Shown here one piece after another: positions 1 to 10,959 of a stretch of 43,588 bases of DNA. The DNA comes from Anaeromyces robustus (lineage: Eukaryota; Neocallimastigomycota; Neocallimastigomycetes; Neocallimastigales; Neocallimastigaceae), in NCBI GenBank assembly GCA_002104895.1, contig MCFG01000489.1, forward strand, positions 1 through 43,588, in the 5' to 3' direction. The notes below the pieces were generated by a model. It searched no databases. It was not told where the DNA came from and saw only the letters and a list, made by a program, of their open reading frames with translations. A program made the position numbers and the translations under genes. The stretch's first letter is position 1, and every line of letters begins with the position of its first letter.

Positions 1-519
1 TTTTAACACTATTGATTATTCACTTAATTAATTAGTAGATTCATTTATATAATATATATTTGTTCATTTATTTATGGTTGATATTTATATTTTATTTATT
101 ATTAATTGATTGTTAATATCGACTCAAAGAGTCAAATAAAATAAAATACATGAATTTATATATTCAAAAATCTATTCTAAATTATTACATGATTGGGCAA
201 ATTATTTAAAATAAGAATTATATAATTATTTAATTATTATTTTAATTAAATAAATATAATATTAAGAACTAGATAAATTATTATATTAATTAAGTGAATA
301 ATAAATTAATATTTAAATAAATTTATTTCAATGAATACATATTATTAATTTAAGTAAATTATTATCTAATAATTGAGTGAATATATTTATTATTAATTAA
401 ATAAATAATATTATTCCGAAAGGTAAAGAGTAAGGTTCGAACCAGAGACAACCAACATAATAATAGAAGCAGGTAGAACTGAGCCTAATTAGTAGCCATA
501 ATGGATCCATATCATTACA
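1..519 (-). repeat. LTR copy, 3' side of the element, truncated by the window edge
   Basis: It matches 1254-1773 almost base for base, apart from a small difference near position 4. It contains an A-box-like block (484-498, minus strand) and a palindromic B-box core GGTTCGAACC (434-443), and a GACTC-AAA-GAGTC inverted motif near 120-132. It is followed at 520 by the polypurine-tract/hairpin module. Confidence 0.85.
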
Positions 520-560
520 TGGTCCTCCTCTAAAGATCGGATACCAGACGATCGCTAATA
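520..560 (-). promoter_or_regulatory. Putative polypurine tract plus hairpin next to the LTR
   Basis: On the minus strand the LTR is preceded by AGAGGAGGACCA. Next to it is a small inverted repeat with a five-base stem GATCG/CGATC and the nine-base loop GATACCAGA. The same loop with a different but still paired stem occurs at 42152-42175. The role as plus-strand primer site is inferred from position; the hairpin has no known role that I can name. Confidence 0.6.
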
Positions 561-1210
561 TAAAAGAATAGTAAATAAGAGTTTGTAGATAATCTAAAGA
601 GAGTTATAATCGAGAGTAATCATTAAAAGCCTAAAAAAAAAAATTTGTATAAGATAGTATCTACAAAAAGATATATTAAAATATTAGAGTTATAGTATTT
701 GATTATTTAGCGGTAACGTATCCTAAAATAGTAGTTAAAATTTTATATCGAAGTAGAGTTTAAGAGGTATTATATGGCAGGCACAGATAAAATAAAGATA
801 AATTGGTATCTGGTTTTCTAGTAGAATTGAGTATGAACAGAAAATTACCAAAAAATGCGGCTAACGGCATCAAAATTGAAATAAAGATTTTTTGAGAAGA
901 AAAATAGGTAAAACTGTTCTAGAATGTTCCAAACTAGTTCAAAGTGTACTCCTGATGGAGATAATTTATATTTAGTGAAAAACGCATCATTTTTTAAACC
1001 GATTGGTAAAATTAAAAAATTTCCGAAAAAGATTGATGGATGCATTGTTGTTCTTATTTTAATATTATTGAAAATAGATTTTCGATTTATGGCGTTTATT
1101 GAAACGTTGAACGGTGAAAACCTTGGAAGGATTGGTCCTACAACAAGGTAGTGGGTGTTGTTTCAACGTGGAGTCGATATTGTAAAGATTTGGAGTGACC
1201 ACTAGGTTAT
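520..1210 (-). other. Internal region of the compact LTR element
   Basis: It is richer in G+C than its surroundings. Two small overlapping ORFs can be opened here (66 and 75 aa, opposite strands), but neither resembles a retroelement protein. The last bases before the 1211 LTR read, on the minus strand, ATAACCTAGTGGTCACTCC. This is the position of a primer-binding site, and AACCTAGTG is shared with the right-hand chromovirus family, but I do not recognise the tRNA. Confidence 0.55.
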
Positions 1211-1773
1211 TGTAGGAAATTAATAATAAATAATAATATAATATATTAAATTATTTATAACACTATTGATTATTCACTTAATTAATTAGTAGATTCATTT
1301 ATATAATATATATTTGTTCATTTATTTATGGTTGATATTTATATTTTATTTATTATTAATTGATTGTTAATATCGACTCAAAGAGTCAAATAAAATAAAA
1401 TACATGAATTTATATATTCAAAAATCTATTCTAAATTATTACATGATTGGGCAAATTATTTAAAATAAGAATTATATAATTATTTAATTATTATTTTAAT
1501 TAAATAAATATAATATTAAGAACTAGATAAATTATTATATTAATTAAGTGAATAATAAATTAATATTTAAATAAATTTATTTCAATGAATACATATTATT
1601 AATTTAAGTAAATTATTATCTAATAATTGAGTGAATATATTTATTATTAATTAAATAAATAATATTATTCCGAAAGGTAAAGAGTAAGGTTCGAACCAGA
1701 GACAACCAACATAATAATAGAAGCAGGTAGAACTGAGCCTAATTAGTAGCCATAATGGATCCATATCATTACA
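1211..1773 (-). repeat. Complete LTR (563 bp), 5' side of the element
   Basis: It has TG...CA ends and lies directly against the gag reading frame at 1774. On the minus strand, about 22 bases in from its 5' end, is an A-box-like block TGGCTACTAATTAGG (1738-1752), followed about 40 bases later by the B-box core GGTTCGAACC (1688-1697). This is the arrangement of a pol III internal promoter. The B box is palindromic, so direction rests on the A box. Confidence 0.85.
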
Positions 1774-2608
1774 CATAGGCGAAATGACCAAATTTTTTAC
1801 AGATATAGCATTTTCCATTTCTTTTCTTGTGATTCCTAATTGTGGCTGCTAGTACTTCTTTGTTATCTGAATTTATCTTCAGTAGTCGGTTTTCTTTTCT
1901 GTAGGAATAGATAATGTCAGGGATTACTTTGGTGATATATGTGATACAATTTTTCCAGTTATCTCGGAATTGAAAGACATTGATCCAACGTAGATTTTCA
2001 GGTAGTGACCTGTTTAGAAATCCAACCTTGGCTTCGTCCGGAATGTTATGATCCAAAAGTTCTAACTCATCAAAGATATTTTCTATGTAGGAAATGAAAA
2101 TATTTATATCAACTGAGGTATCAAATTTTAGTTTTTCTAGTTTTTCTTTTAATTCTGTTTTCAATTGTTCCTTTCCTTTGGTGAATGAGTTTTCGAGTAT
2201 CTTCCAGACTTCGTAGGCGGTCTTCCCTCTATTTTCAATAATCTTCCTGGTTTCTTCATTCAAAGAGTTTAAAATTATCCATTTTGTAGTATTGTCATTT
2301 TTAATATCAGGTAGTTTAGTGGACTTATGGTAGGCAACCGAAGGATCTAATTTATCAATAATGTAGTCTTCAGGATTATTGATTTTATTTCTTTTAATTT
2401 TCTTTACCTTTTCAGTAATCACATAGTCTACGAGATTGTTAATATCCAAAAGATAGAGCATGTTGGTTTTCCAGCTATTATAATTTTCAGTGTTTAAAGT
2501 GACAGTGTGGGTGAAAGAATCAGTGTAATTGAAAGATATATTGTGTCTGTTTTCTGGTTCATAGGTTTCACCGTCTCTGGTTCTTCTATTGTTTGTTCTA
2601 ACAGACAT
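1774..2608 (-). mobile_element. gag: Ty1/copia-type gag, interrupted by an LTR element
   Basis: The 278 codons before the LTR resemble copia-type Gag (UBN2 family): an N-terminal block with a WKTNMLYLLD core, a helical capsid-like middle with TAYEVWKILE and a GFLNRSLPE-like segment, and a C-terminal zinc knuckle beginning CYICKKFGHF. In the element, Gag would package its RNA. The compact LTR element is inserted in the zinc-knuckle region; the rest of gag and pol, if present, lie beyond the window start. It is a fossil in this form. The start at 2608 is the first ATG of the frame, and the DNA upstream turns strongly A+T-rich. Confidence 0.85.
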
Positions 2609-3290
2609 ATTGTACGATCTTTATCAGTATGAAATTTATTTATTAAACTATATAATATGAGATGAGTTATTGAAATATAAGTAGAGAAAAAAAAATCAAT
2701 TTATACGATGGATTTATATTTTGAAAATAATATTATCATAATAATACATATAATTTAATTACAGTAATAATGTAATTTATTTGTGTTTTAATAATTTTAA
2801 ATTTAATTATAATGTAATTTAATTTCTTTTATGATAATTTTAAAAAGTTAATTGTGATATAAATTAATTTAATTAGGATAATTAATTGTAATTTGAGTAT
2901 AATTATTATAATTAAAATTTCTGATTGGACATTTATTAATTTTCATATATGTTTAAAAATAGAAATAAAGTATGTTAATTTATGGTGTTGATGGACTTAA
3001 TGTTTAAATTTAATTGTAATTAATGTTTAATTTGGGATAAATTTATGTTGTATTAATAAATTTATTGATTATTGAGTATGAGAAATAATTTTAAATTTAT
3101 GTTTATATTTTTATAATTAATTCTTATGTTAAAATTCATATATATAATCGTATTATTAATTGTATAAATATTCATTATTATAACTTAATTGGTGTATTTC
3201 ATGAATATTTATTTTAATTTTTATTAATTTTCAATTAAAATTGTTTAATATAGCTGAAATTTTATTTAAATTTTTAACTTATATTATTTA

Positions 3291-3470
3291 TTTCAGCTCT
3301 GTTTATTTATATAGCTGACCCTTGTTATTTATTTCAGCTCTTTTTATTTTTATGGCTGACCCTTTTTATTTATTTCAGCTCATTTTTTTATTTTTATATA
3401 TATATATATTTTTTTTTTTTTATATGGCTGACCCTTTTTATTTATTTCAGCTCATTTCATTTTTTTTTTT
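3291..3470. repeat. Array of TTTCAGCTC ... GGCTGACCC units
   Basis: Four TTTCAGCTC blocks alternate with three AGCTGACCC/GGCTGACCC blocks, spaced about 40 bases apart (one unit expanded by a T-rich stretch). GCTGA and TCAGC are reverse complements, so neighbouring blocks can pair as short hairpins. A degenerate extra block (TAGCTGAAA) lies at 3250. Confidence 0.8.
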
Positions 3471-3489
3471 TTATTTTTATGCATTGATA

Positions 3490-3612
3490 TATTTGAAATT
3501 ATTTCCCATCTCGTTATATATTTATATTATTTTTATTTATATATATGTGTATTTGAAATTATTTCCCATCTCGTTATATATTTATGTTATTTTTATTTAT
3601 ATATATGTGTAT
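3490..3612. repeat. 60-bp tandem repeat, two units
   Basis: A unit containing TTTGAAATTATTTCCCATC, TCGTTATATATTTAT and TATATATGTGTA occurs twice, almost identical. The open frame across it (3322-3666, plus) is low-complexity and not taken as a gene. Confidence 0.8.
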
Positions 3613-4140
3613 GTATTTTGTAAGTACTGTATTTTAGCCATTAATATTTTTTTTTTAGTTATTTGATTTTCATTTTAGCCATTAATATTTTTTTTTTTTT
3701 TTTAGTTATTTGATTTTCATATTATATATAGTATTTAATATTTGATAATGAAAAAAAAAATATATATTAGTAATTATATATTTATATTTATTATATTAAT
3801 TTTATTTATATTGTTTATATTATTTATAATTATACGTAGCTTTTATGTTAATTAAGATAATATTATTTTTTTTTTTTTTCGGATATATTAATTGATATGT
3901 TTATGAACACTTTTATTGAAAATAAAATATTTTGCACCATATTTATTTAAATTTATTTTAAATGTTTTGTATATAAAAAAAAATTTCGGAAATTTTTAAA
4001 TTAATATATCAATATATATAAAATGTAATTAAAATTAATAATGGATAAACGGTGTGGTATTTTATTATAATATTCATTTATACTTAGCTTTTATTTTAGA
4101 GTCAATGAGACTCTTAATCTGTCAGAAATATATCTTATAA

Positions 4141-4429
4141 TATATTAATATTATTCATTTATAATGTTAAGAAAGATGTTTTGAAGAATATTTTGCATAT
4201 TCTTCTTTTATACTATTACAATACATTATTTATATATTGTACATTATTTAATACATTATTTAATACATTATTCATTTGACAAATTTTAATAAAATTTAAA
4301 AAATTTTAATTTAACAGTAGTCATTCATGAATTGACAAAAAAATTTTTTAATATATTTCCTTAATTTTTATTTGACAATTTTTTTTTATTAATTTTTTTA
4401 AATGTAATTTTTTTTTTTTTTGTTATTTT

Positions 4430-4466
<37 letters not shown>

Positions 4467-4780
4467 AAAAAAAAAAAAAAACCTAATTAAAAATATTCCC
4501 TTAAATTTAATAGAAAAATTAATATATTATATTTTAATAAATACGTTATTTTTATTAAATTAAAATACATTAAAAAAATAATTTATTAATGATATATGAT
4601 AATAATAAATAATTAAAATAAAAATTTTTTTTAATTATTATCATTAATAAATTAATAAATTAATAACTATATTGAATAACTTTTATTTTAATATGTATAC
4701 TTTAGTATATACTATATTTTTTATATTAGTTATTAAATAAAATTTTTTTTTTTAGTACTTCTTTGATTTTTATATATTAA
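4141..4780. other. A+T-rich intergenic DNA downstream of the first protease
   Basis: No gene is seen. It holds a poly-T/poly-A tract at about 4431-4481 and a block around 4348-4372 (AATATATTTCCTTAATTTTT) that recurs upstream of the gene at about 8967-8991, marking a duplicated flank. Confidence 0.6.
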
Positions 4781-7700
4781 TTAATTAATTTTTCTTGTTT
4801 TTAAATTTTTTTTTGAAGTTATCTTCATTATTTTAGACTTTTTAATTACAGTAAATTTATTGTGACATTTATTTGTATTTCTATTTATAGATGTAGTTGT
4901 AGTCATACTTGTAGTTGTAGCTGTATATCCATATGTATTAGTTTCTGTAGCATCATTTTGTAGATCAATAGTTTCAATTATAGATGTAGTTTCATCTGTA
5001 ATTGTATCTGTAGCTGTATCTGTTTCTATTTCTATATCTGAAATTGTATCTGTAGATGTATATATATAATCTCTATAAAAGTCACAGTCATCATAGTACA
5101 TTTGATTAAATAATTCTATATCCATATGTATTTTTAGAGGTTTTTCTATTAATGAATAATCTTCAATAGCTAAACAATTAGGAACATAATTATATTTTTC
5201 ACGATAAAAATCTTGACATTTATATGAAAGGAAAATACCACATTGTTTTAAACGTTTATTTTCATTTGATGAAAGTTCATGAATAATACATTCTTTATAT
5301 TCTACTATTTCTTTATCACAGTTTTCAATAATCGTTTTTTTATTTTTTTTTATGTAATTATTACAAATTTCATTATTATAATTAAATGCTTCTTCCAAAT
5401 TACCAATTGTTTTATCAAAATATGATTGACAATAAGGATAATCAACAATATATGGATTTTCATTATAGAATGATTGACACATATCTTTTTTAAATCCAAA
5501 ACAAAAATCTTTTAATTCATCATCACTTAAATTTGATACGTCATCAATATAGCATTTAAAATATTCATCTGTGTAAAAATTATCTTCACATAATTTAAAA
5601 ATTTCTTCTTGTTTAGCATTACATAGTTTTTTATAAATATTAATATTATTATCAAGGGTACCGAGACGTTGATCATCATCAAAATAATAATTACTTTTAG
5701 AAAAAAAACAAACAAAATCATTTTGTACAAATTCATAAAACTCTTGACATTTTTCTGATTTGTAAATTTTACAATTTTGTAATAATTCATCATCACTCAT
5801 ATTTGAATTATAAGTTAGTAAACATTCTTGATTCTTTTCGGATTGTATTTCATTTTCACAATATGAGAAAATATTATATATAGTTTCGTGACTAAATGAA
5901 GAATCACTTTTACATACACGATTATTATTATATTTGATTTCTACTATATCGTCTTTTTCTTCATTAGAAAAACAAGAAATACCAGTTTCATAGAATTCTC
6001 TACATTTTTGAGATTTAAATATTGTACATTCTTTTATGATTCTACTGTCACCATCTTCAGAAGAAATTTCATTAAGACATTCATCAGAATTTGCTATAAA
6101 TTCTTGACATTTTTTTTCTACTTTACTTGAAATATTTGGACATTTACTTTTACTATATTCATATATTTTTTCAAGTTCCTTCGAATCTTCTGGAATAAAA
6201 TTATCAAAATATTTATAGGCATGACATATAGATAAATTTTTTATTCCATTTTTATAAAATTCTTGACATTTTTCAGAATTTAAATTTTGACATATTTTGT
6301 TAAATTTAACTTCATCATCAAAAGATTCATTAATATTATCATTAATACTACAACTTGAAAAAGTTTTATATTCTTTTTCACATGCATAATAAAGAAGATT
6401 AGAACATGACGTTGAATAGTAATTATAAATATTTTCAAACGTTTCATAATTTTCAGAAACTGAGCAAGAAGAAATATTGTATTTTCTATTTTTATAAAAT
6501 GTTATACATTTATCTGACATAAAAGTTAAACATTGTTTTATTATAGAATCTTCAAAATCACTAGAATCATCAATATGATCATAATGTAAATTATAAATTA
6601 CCGCATTAAAATCATATATAGGAATATCAATTATACATTCTTCATTTTCTTTAATTTCTTTGTCACATTCTTCAATAGATTTTTCTGTGGAAGTACAAAA
6701 TCCATAATCTTTTTGACATCCATTTTCAATAAAGCATCGATCATTCGTTTTAATATTATAATTAACACATATACCTTCTTTGGTACAACATCCTTCAGGA
6801 CAAATAGTATGATGATCTGATGAAATACCACATTTAATAGCATTATCATCTGGTGAATAACTTATTTTCTTACCATTATTAACAAGTCTATTTGGTGTAT
6901 CTTTTGAACCTATATCTTTTATGACATTCTTTATCGACATGTCAATTAAAGTTTGTTTCATTAATTCTTGATTAAATTTAATTTCAGGATGTTCTGATAT
7001 TATAGTAGCAACAACACCTGCAACCATTGGCGTAGAAAATGATGTTCCTCTATTTTCTCTTAAAACGTCAGAATCTGATCTCATGGCAGATATATCAATA
7101 ACATTACCAGGAGCAAAAATATCAATACATTTTCCGAAATTAGAATATTCTGCTCTAACTATTTCATTATTTTTAATTTCAGAATCTACTGCTCCTACAT
7201 TTATCAGTTTATTATATTCAGTAAATTCATGAAAATCATCAGTATATTTTGTTGAACAAACATTTTTATTTGCATTACCAGCAGCAACAAGGAAAATAAA
7301 ACCTTCATTTAATAAATCATTAATTTTATCTTCCATCGAATGTTTATAATTTTCAAAACCACCAGCAGACAAACTTATTACTGTTTTATGTTTTTTACCA
7401 TTATTTAAAATATAATCTAAACTTTTCAATATAGATGTATCCGTTAAATCTACTGCGATCATATGAATATTTGCTTTTTTAGCTACTCCAATTAATTTAC
7501 CTCCTGCAATTGATGAAGTAATAGTACCATGAAATGGATTATTATTATCAGCATAACATTTTCTTTTTTCATCACCTGTAGTGAGATAAAAATTAATTTC
7601 ATCTGAAATTGCATCACAAGATACAGTACGTTCATAAGATTGTCCTTTATAAGTATCAAAATCATTATGATTAGAATCTATACCCATATCCATAAGATAG

Positions 7701-8549
7701 ATATCAACACCTTGACCTGCACTACTTGGATAATAAAAATTTCCGTCATAAGTTTTATTATGATTAACATTAGAAGGAGATTGAGAAATTATAGATAAAT
7801 AATTTTGATAACCTGAATAATGGTTGAACACTTACATCACTCCATTTGGTTTCTTTTTTAATTTCTTCAATATCATAATAAATGTTACTTTTATTTTCTT
7901 CATTGTTATTATTTTTGGTGTTATTTTTGTTATTATTGTTATTATTTTTGTTATTATTTTTATTATTGTTATTATTGTTACTGTCTATTAAACCATCAAT
8001 AGTAAAAGTCGTTGATTTTTCTATATATAAAATATTATTTAATTTACGTACTTTTTCTAAAATTTCATCAGAAAGATAAGCAATAATAGCATAATAATTA
8101 TTAATAGGGCAAATATATGAAACTAAAATAGAATCAAATGGTATTAATTCAGTTAAATCATCATTTGAATTGCTATTATTTGTGTTGCTTAAAGAACGTT
8201 TATAAAGACTATTATTTGGTCTGGTTTTATTTTTAAATAAAAATTTCTTTTTATTATTACTGTTACGTTTATTCAAAATTGGAGAATCTAATTCTTCTAA
8301 TTTTTGATCCATTTCACCATTTTCTAAAGTGTAAGTTTCTTTATTATCTTGAATAACATCATAAATATCATTCATTCTATCATTAGCCAATGTTTCTATT
8401 TGATTTTGAACATCTTTACTTTCTTTATCAAAAGTTTTATCAGATTGTTTTCTTTGAATTCCAATAATATAATATGCATTTTCTGAATAAACAGTTACAT
8501 AAAAATTAAACAATATTAGTAATATTGTAAATAAAATGTTATTCTTCAT
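4781..8549 (-). CDS. Secreted subtilisin-like (S8) protease with CBM18 and Cys-rich repeats; one frame break
   Basis: Frame 1 (8549-7770) starts MKNNILFTILLILFN, a clear signal peptide, followed by an I9-type propeptide ending near AYLSDEILEKVRKLNN and an Asn-rich linker. Frame 2 (to 4781) holds the S8 catalytic domain. Counted from its open start at 7831: Asp48 (LMDMGID), His101 (FHGTITSS), Asn186 (AAGN) and Ser264 (GTSFSTP), a full triad plus oxyanion Asn. A hevein/CBM18 module with eight Cys follows (residues 334-379, GCC and CQKDYGFC). Then come six units of about 85 aa with the motif KC-x2-FY (441, 521, 609, 694, 784, 871), a Thr/Ser-rich tail and a basic end. The likely role is an extracellular endopeptidase anchored to chitin. 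The two frames meet near 7825, where the paralogue at 14000 reads straight through with five more bases. The upstream frame lacks them, so this copy is frameshifted or misassembled there. Confidence 0.88.
7880..7985 (-). repeat. Asn-codon microsatellite in the protease linker
   Basis: AAT/AAC/AAA triplets encode a poly-Asn/Lys linker between propeptide and catalytic domain. The paralogue has a shorter version (about 14040-14105), so linker length varies between copies. Confidence 0.7.
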
Positions 8550-8858
8550 TTTTCTTATGAATAACTTTTTTTATTTATTATAATTTTTTTTTATTTTTAA
8601 ATTGAATTTTATATTTAAATATTATATTTAAATATTTTATTTTATTTTATTTTATTTTTTTTATTTTAATTTATTATTATTATTTTTATTTATTTTTTTT
8701 TCTTTTTTCTTTGTTTATTTTTTATTTTAATTTTTTTTTTTTAAAGAAAAAACTTTTTTTTTTACTCTTTTTTTTGTTGATTTATATAAAAAATTTAATT
8801 TTTAATTGTGTAACATAAAATAAATAAAAGATTTTTCTATTATTACATTTTTATATAT

Positions 8859-8860
<2 letters not shown>
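8550..8860 (-). promoter_or_regulatory. 5' leader of the protease gene, family-conserved
   Basis: The block just before the start codon (minus strand TTATTCATAAGAAAAATG) and, about 270-300 bases upstream, GTGTAACATAAAATAAATA followed by AAAGATTTTTCT recur upstream of 14667 and again near 10060-10290 with no protease behind. Conservation at three places suggests a transcribed leader or core promoter carried along in the duplications. Confidence 0.5.
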
Positions 8861-8894
<34 letters not shown>

Positions 8895-9075
8895 GATCTG
8901 AAATTTTAATAAATTTTAAAACTTTTTATTTAAATTTAATTGTAGTCATAAATGTACAAAAAACTTTTTTAATATATTTCCTTAATTTTTATTTGTTAAT
9001 ATGTAAATTTTGTTATTTTTTTTGTTATTTTTTTTGTTATTTTTTTTGTTATTTTTTTTGTTATTTTTTTGTTAT

Positions 9076-9123
<48 letters not shown>

Positions 9124-9690
9124 CATTGGAAATATTACATAAAAGTAAATATTATTATAAATATAAATAATAATATTATGGATTATGGCTGTAAAATAAA
9201 AATAATAATTTTACTGTCATATACATTAATCTGACTTAAAATAATAAACAATTTATTATTACTATTATTATTATTATTATTTATTATTATTATTAATTAT
9301 TATTATTATTAAACTTTTATTATGTAAATATTTTTTATTATCACAATATTAATATTTATAATATTGAGGCAAATAAATTTATTTATTTTGAATTGAAATT
9401 TTTTAATAAATTCTTTTAATAAGTGTTTATTTTAATTGGTTAATAATAATAAAATAAATTTATGTTGTAAAATATATATATATATATTTTATAATTATGA
9501 CAATATATTAAATAATTTATAATAATAATGTATTTATTTATTTATTTATTTTTTATTTATTTATATATATGTATAAATTTATATTAATCATTTATAAATA
9601 TATAAGGTCATTAAAAATATAAATATCAATTATATTATAATATTGTTAGGTAATAATAAATAATCCACTTTTAAATATCAATATTAGTTA
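8861..9690. other. Low-complexity intergenic DNA
   Basis: Poly-T and poly-A tracts, ATT triplet runs and a 12-bp tandem unit (TGTTATTTTTTT, about six times at 9009-9080) followed by a poly-A run to 9120. No reading frame looks real. Confidence 0.6.
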
Positions 9691-10005
9691 TTGTTTTATT
9701 TTATATTAATACTAGTCTCATTATCATTAACTTTATTAATAGTCTCATTATTATTAGTTTCATTACTAATTTCATTATTATTAATTTTATTACTAATTTC
9801 TTTTAATTCTTCTATTAAACTTTCCAAAATGATATTTTTTAATGAACATATTTTTATTAGTTAACACTACTACCACTGCAATGACTATAACAACAAAAGT
9901 TTCAACATATTTTTTTTGTGGTGTCATTACGATTCTCTCTTGCATAAAATTTATTAAAAGATGAAAAATTATACTAAGAAAATATACTTCTACGATTCTT
10001 AACAT
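9690..10005 (-). other. Small unrecognised ORF region behind an orphan protease leader
   Basis: A 70-codon frame (10005-9793) includes a better-looking start at 9927: MTPQKKYVETF followed by a Val/Ile-rich segment (VVIVIAVVVVL) that could be a membrane anchor. An overlapping frame continues after it with a Glu/Asn-rich helical stretch (LIEELKEISNKINNN) to about 9690. The base composition is less extreme than the surroundings, hinting at former coding sequence. I do not recognise the protein. It could be a small membrane protein, a relic or chance. Confidence 0.3.
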
Positions 10006-10049
10006 AAACCCTTGTTGTTAAAACTTAAAATGGTACCACTGAACTCAAA

Positions 10050-10310
10050 ATGTTTATTATTTCATTTTTCTTATGAATAATTTTTTTATTCATTTTTAAT
10101 TTATTATAATTTTTTATTTTTTAATATTTTATGCATTGAATTTTATTTTTTCATATTTTATTTTATTTTATTTTATTTTTTTTATTTTTTTTTCTATTTC
10201 TTGCTTTTAATATATTTTTTTAAATAATTGAGGTTTAATTGAGTAAACATATAATAAATAAAAAAGTTTTTGTTTTTCTACTTATTTTTTTTTTATAATC
10301 AAAAATTAAT
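10050..10310 (-). promoter_or_regulatory. Orphan copy of the subtilisin-family 5' leader
   Basis: The minus strand TTATTCATAAGAAAAATG at about 10060-10077 matches the bases around the start codons at 8549 and 14667. Further upstream, a TAACATA-like block, AATAAATAAA and TTTTTCTACTT near 10245-10285 match the other leaders. The sequence downstream of this ATG is not protease-like (it stops within a few codons), so only the leader was copied or retained. Confidence 0.5.
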
Positions 10311-10959
10311 AAATATTAAATATTAAATTAATTTTTAAAAATAGCCATAAAATATAGTAAAAATTTTTTAAAATTGGCTAAAATATATTATAAATTTATA
10401 TATATATATATATATTATTATTATTATTATTATTAAATAATTAAATAAATTTTTAAAATTGCCTTTAATATAGGAGTAAAATTTTTAATTTAGTTTTTTT
10501 TAGTATTTAGTTAACTTTTTTTTTTAAAAAAAAAAAAAAAATTAATAAATATTTTTTCATTAAAATTTTTAATATTATTCATTTGCCAAAAAATATTTTT
10601 TAAAAGTAAATAAATAAGTAAATATATTATATATTATTATATTATATGTTAATAAATATAAAATTTTAATATTTATTTATATAATTAAAATAAATATATG
10701 CTTATAATATATAATTACTAAGATATTTTTTATTTTTAATTTTTTAATAATAATAATATTAATAATAATAATAATAATATTTATTAATGTATATAATATA
10801 TTTTTTTTAAATTTTTATATTAAAAAAAAAAAAAAGATGTAAAAATTTCTTAGGGTCCTTTTTAGTTTTAAATATTTTTATTAATAATATATTTCTTGAT
10901 TTTAACCTTATTGGAAAAAGTAACCTTTTTTATTGCGGGCTTTTTAATTTAAGTAATTT
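10311..10959. other. Intergenic DNA downstream of the second protease copy
   Basis: Low-complexity A+T DNA with (TA)n and (ATT)n runs. A slightly more G+C-rich patch at 10850-10950 (TTGCGGGC) shows no gene I can support. Confidence 0.5.

Larger units (their letters stand above)
1..1773 (-). mobile_element. Compact non-autonomous-looking LTR element (left end cut by window)
   Basis: Two direct repeats (1-519, cut at the window start, and 1211-1773) flank a 691-base internal region. The complete repeat begins TGTAGGAAAT and ends CATTACA, which fits TG...CA LTR ends. I read the element on the minus strand because AGAGGAGGACCA lies just 5' of the 519 boundary on that strand. The same motif lies between the chromodomain and the 3' LTR of the chromovirus at 42140-42151, where orientation is fixed by the integrase. 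No gag, protease, reverse transcriptase or integrase is recognisable inside, so it resembles a TRIM/LARD-type element that would need enzymes from elsewhere. The two LTRs look almost identical by eye, implying recent insertion. It lies inside a copia-type gag. Confidence 0.75.
2609..4140 (-). repeat. Repeat-rich region, possible long LTR/leader of the copia element
   Basis: It lies directly 5' of gag on the minus strand, where a 5' LTR and leader would be. Read on the minus strand it shows, in order: an AAGAGTCTCA motif (about 4108-4118), a two-unit 60-bp repeat (3490-3612), an array of GAGCTGAA/GGGTCAGCC blocks (3291-3470) and a CCAATCA motif near 2923. The AGAGTCTCA motif, GCTGA/TCAGC array and CCAATCA motifs recur in the same order on the plus strand at 38551-39824. 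No exact LTR ends were found, so the LTR reading is tentative. Confidence 0.4.

Noticed and set aside
520-532. TGGTCCTCCTC as a primer-binding site on the plus strand
   Set aside because: It starts with TGG like a tRNA-primed site, but the same block at 42140 lies on the integrase 3' side, where the polypurine tract belongs; AGAGGAGGACCA on the minus strand fits better.
924-1151. 75-codon ORF (and an opposite 66-codon ORF at 845-1045) inside the compact LTR element
   Set aside because: No resemblance to retroelement proteins; frames overlap on both strands and look accidental.
3322-3666. 114-codon plus-strand ORF
   Set aside because: A Phe/Ile/Tyr-only translation of T-rich DNA and of the tandem repeats at 3291-3612; no start context or domain.
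7810-7836. A 23-base mini-intron (GTAAGT ... TTCAG) that might join the two protease frames
   Set aside because: Removing it leads to the wrong frame and an early stop; the paralogue keeps these bases as coding sequence.
7882-8079. Plus-strand Leu-rich ORF that looks like a membrane protein
   Set aside because: Antisense of the Asn-rich linker of the protease gene.
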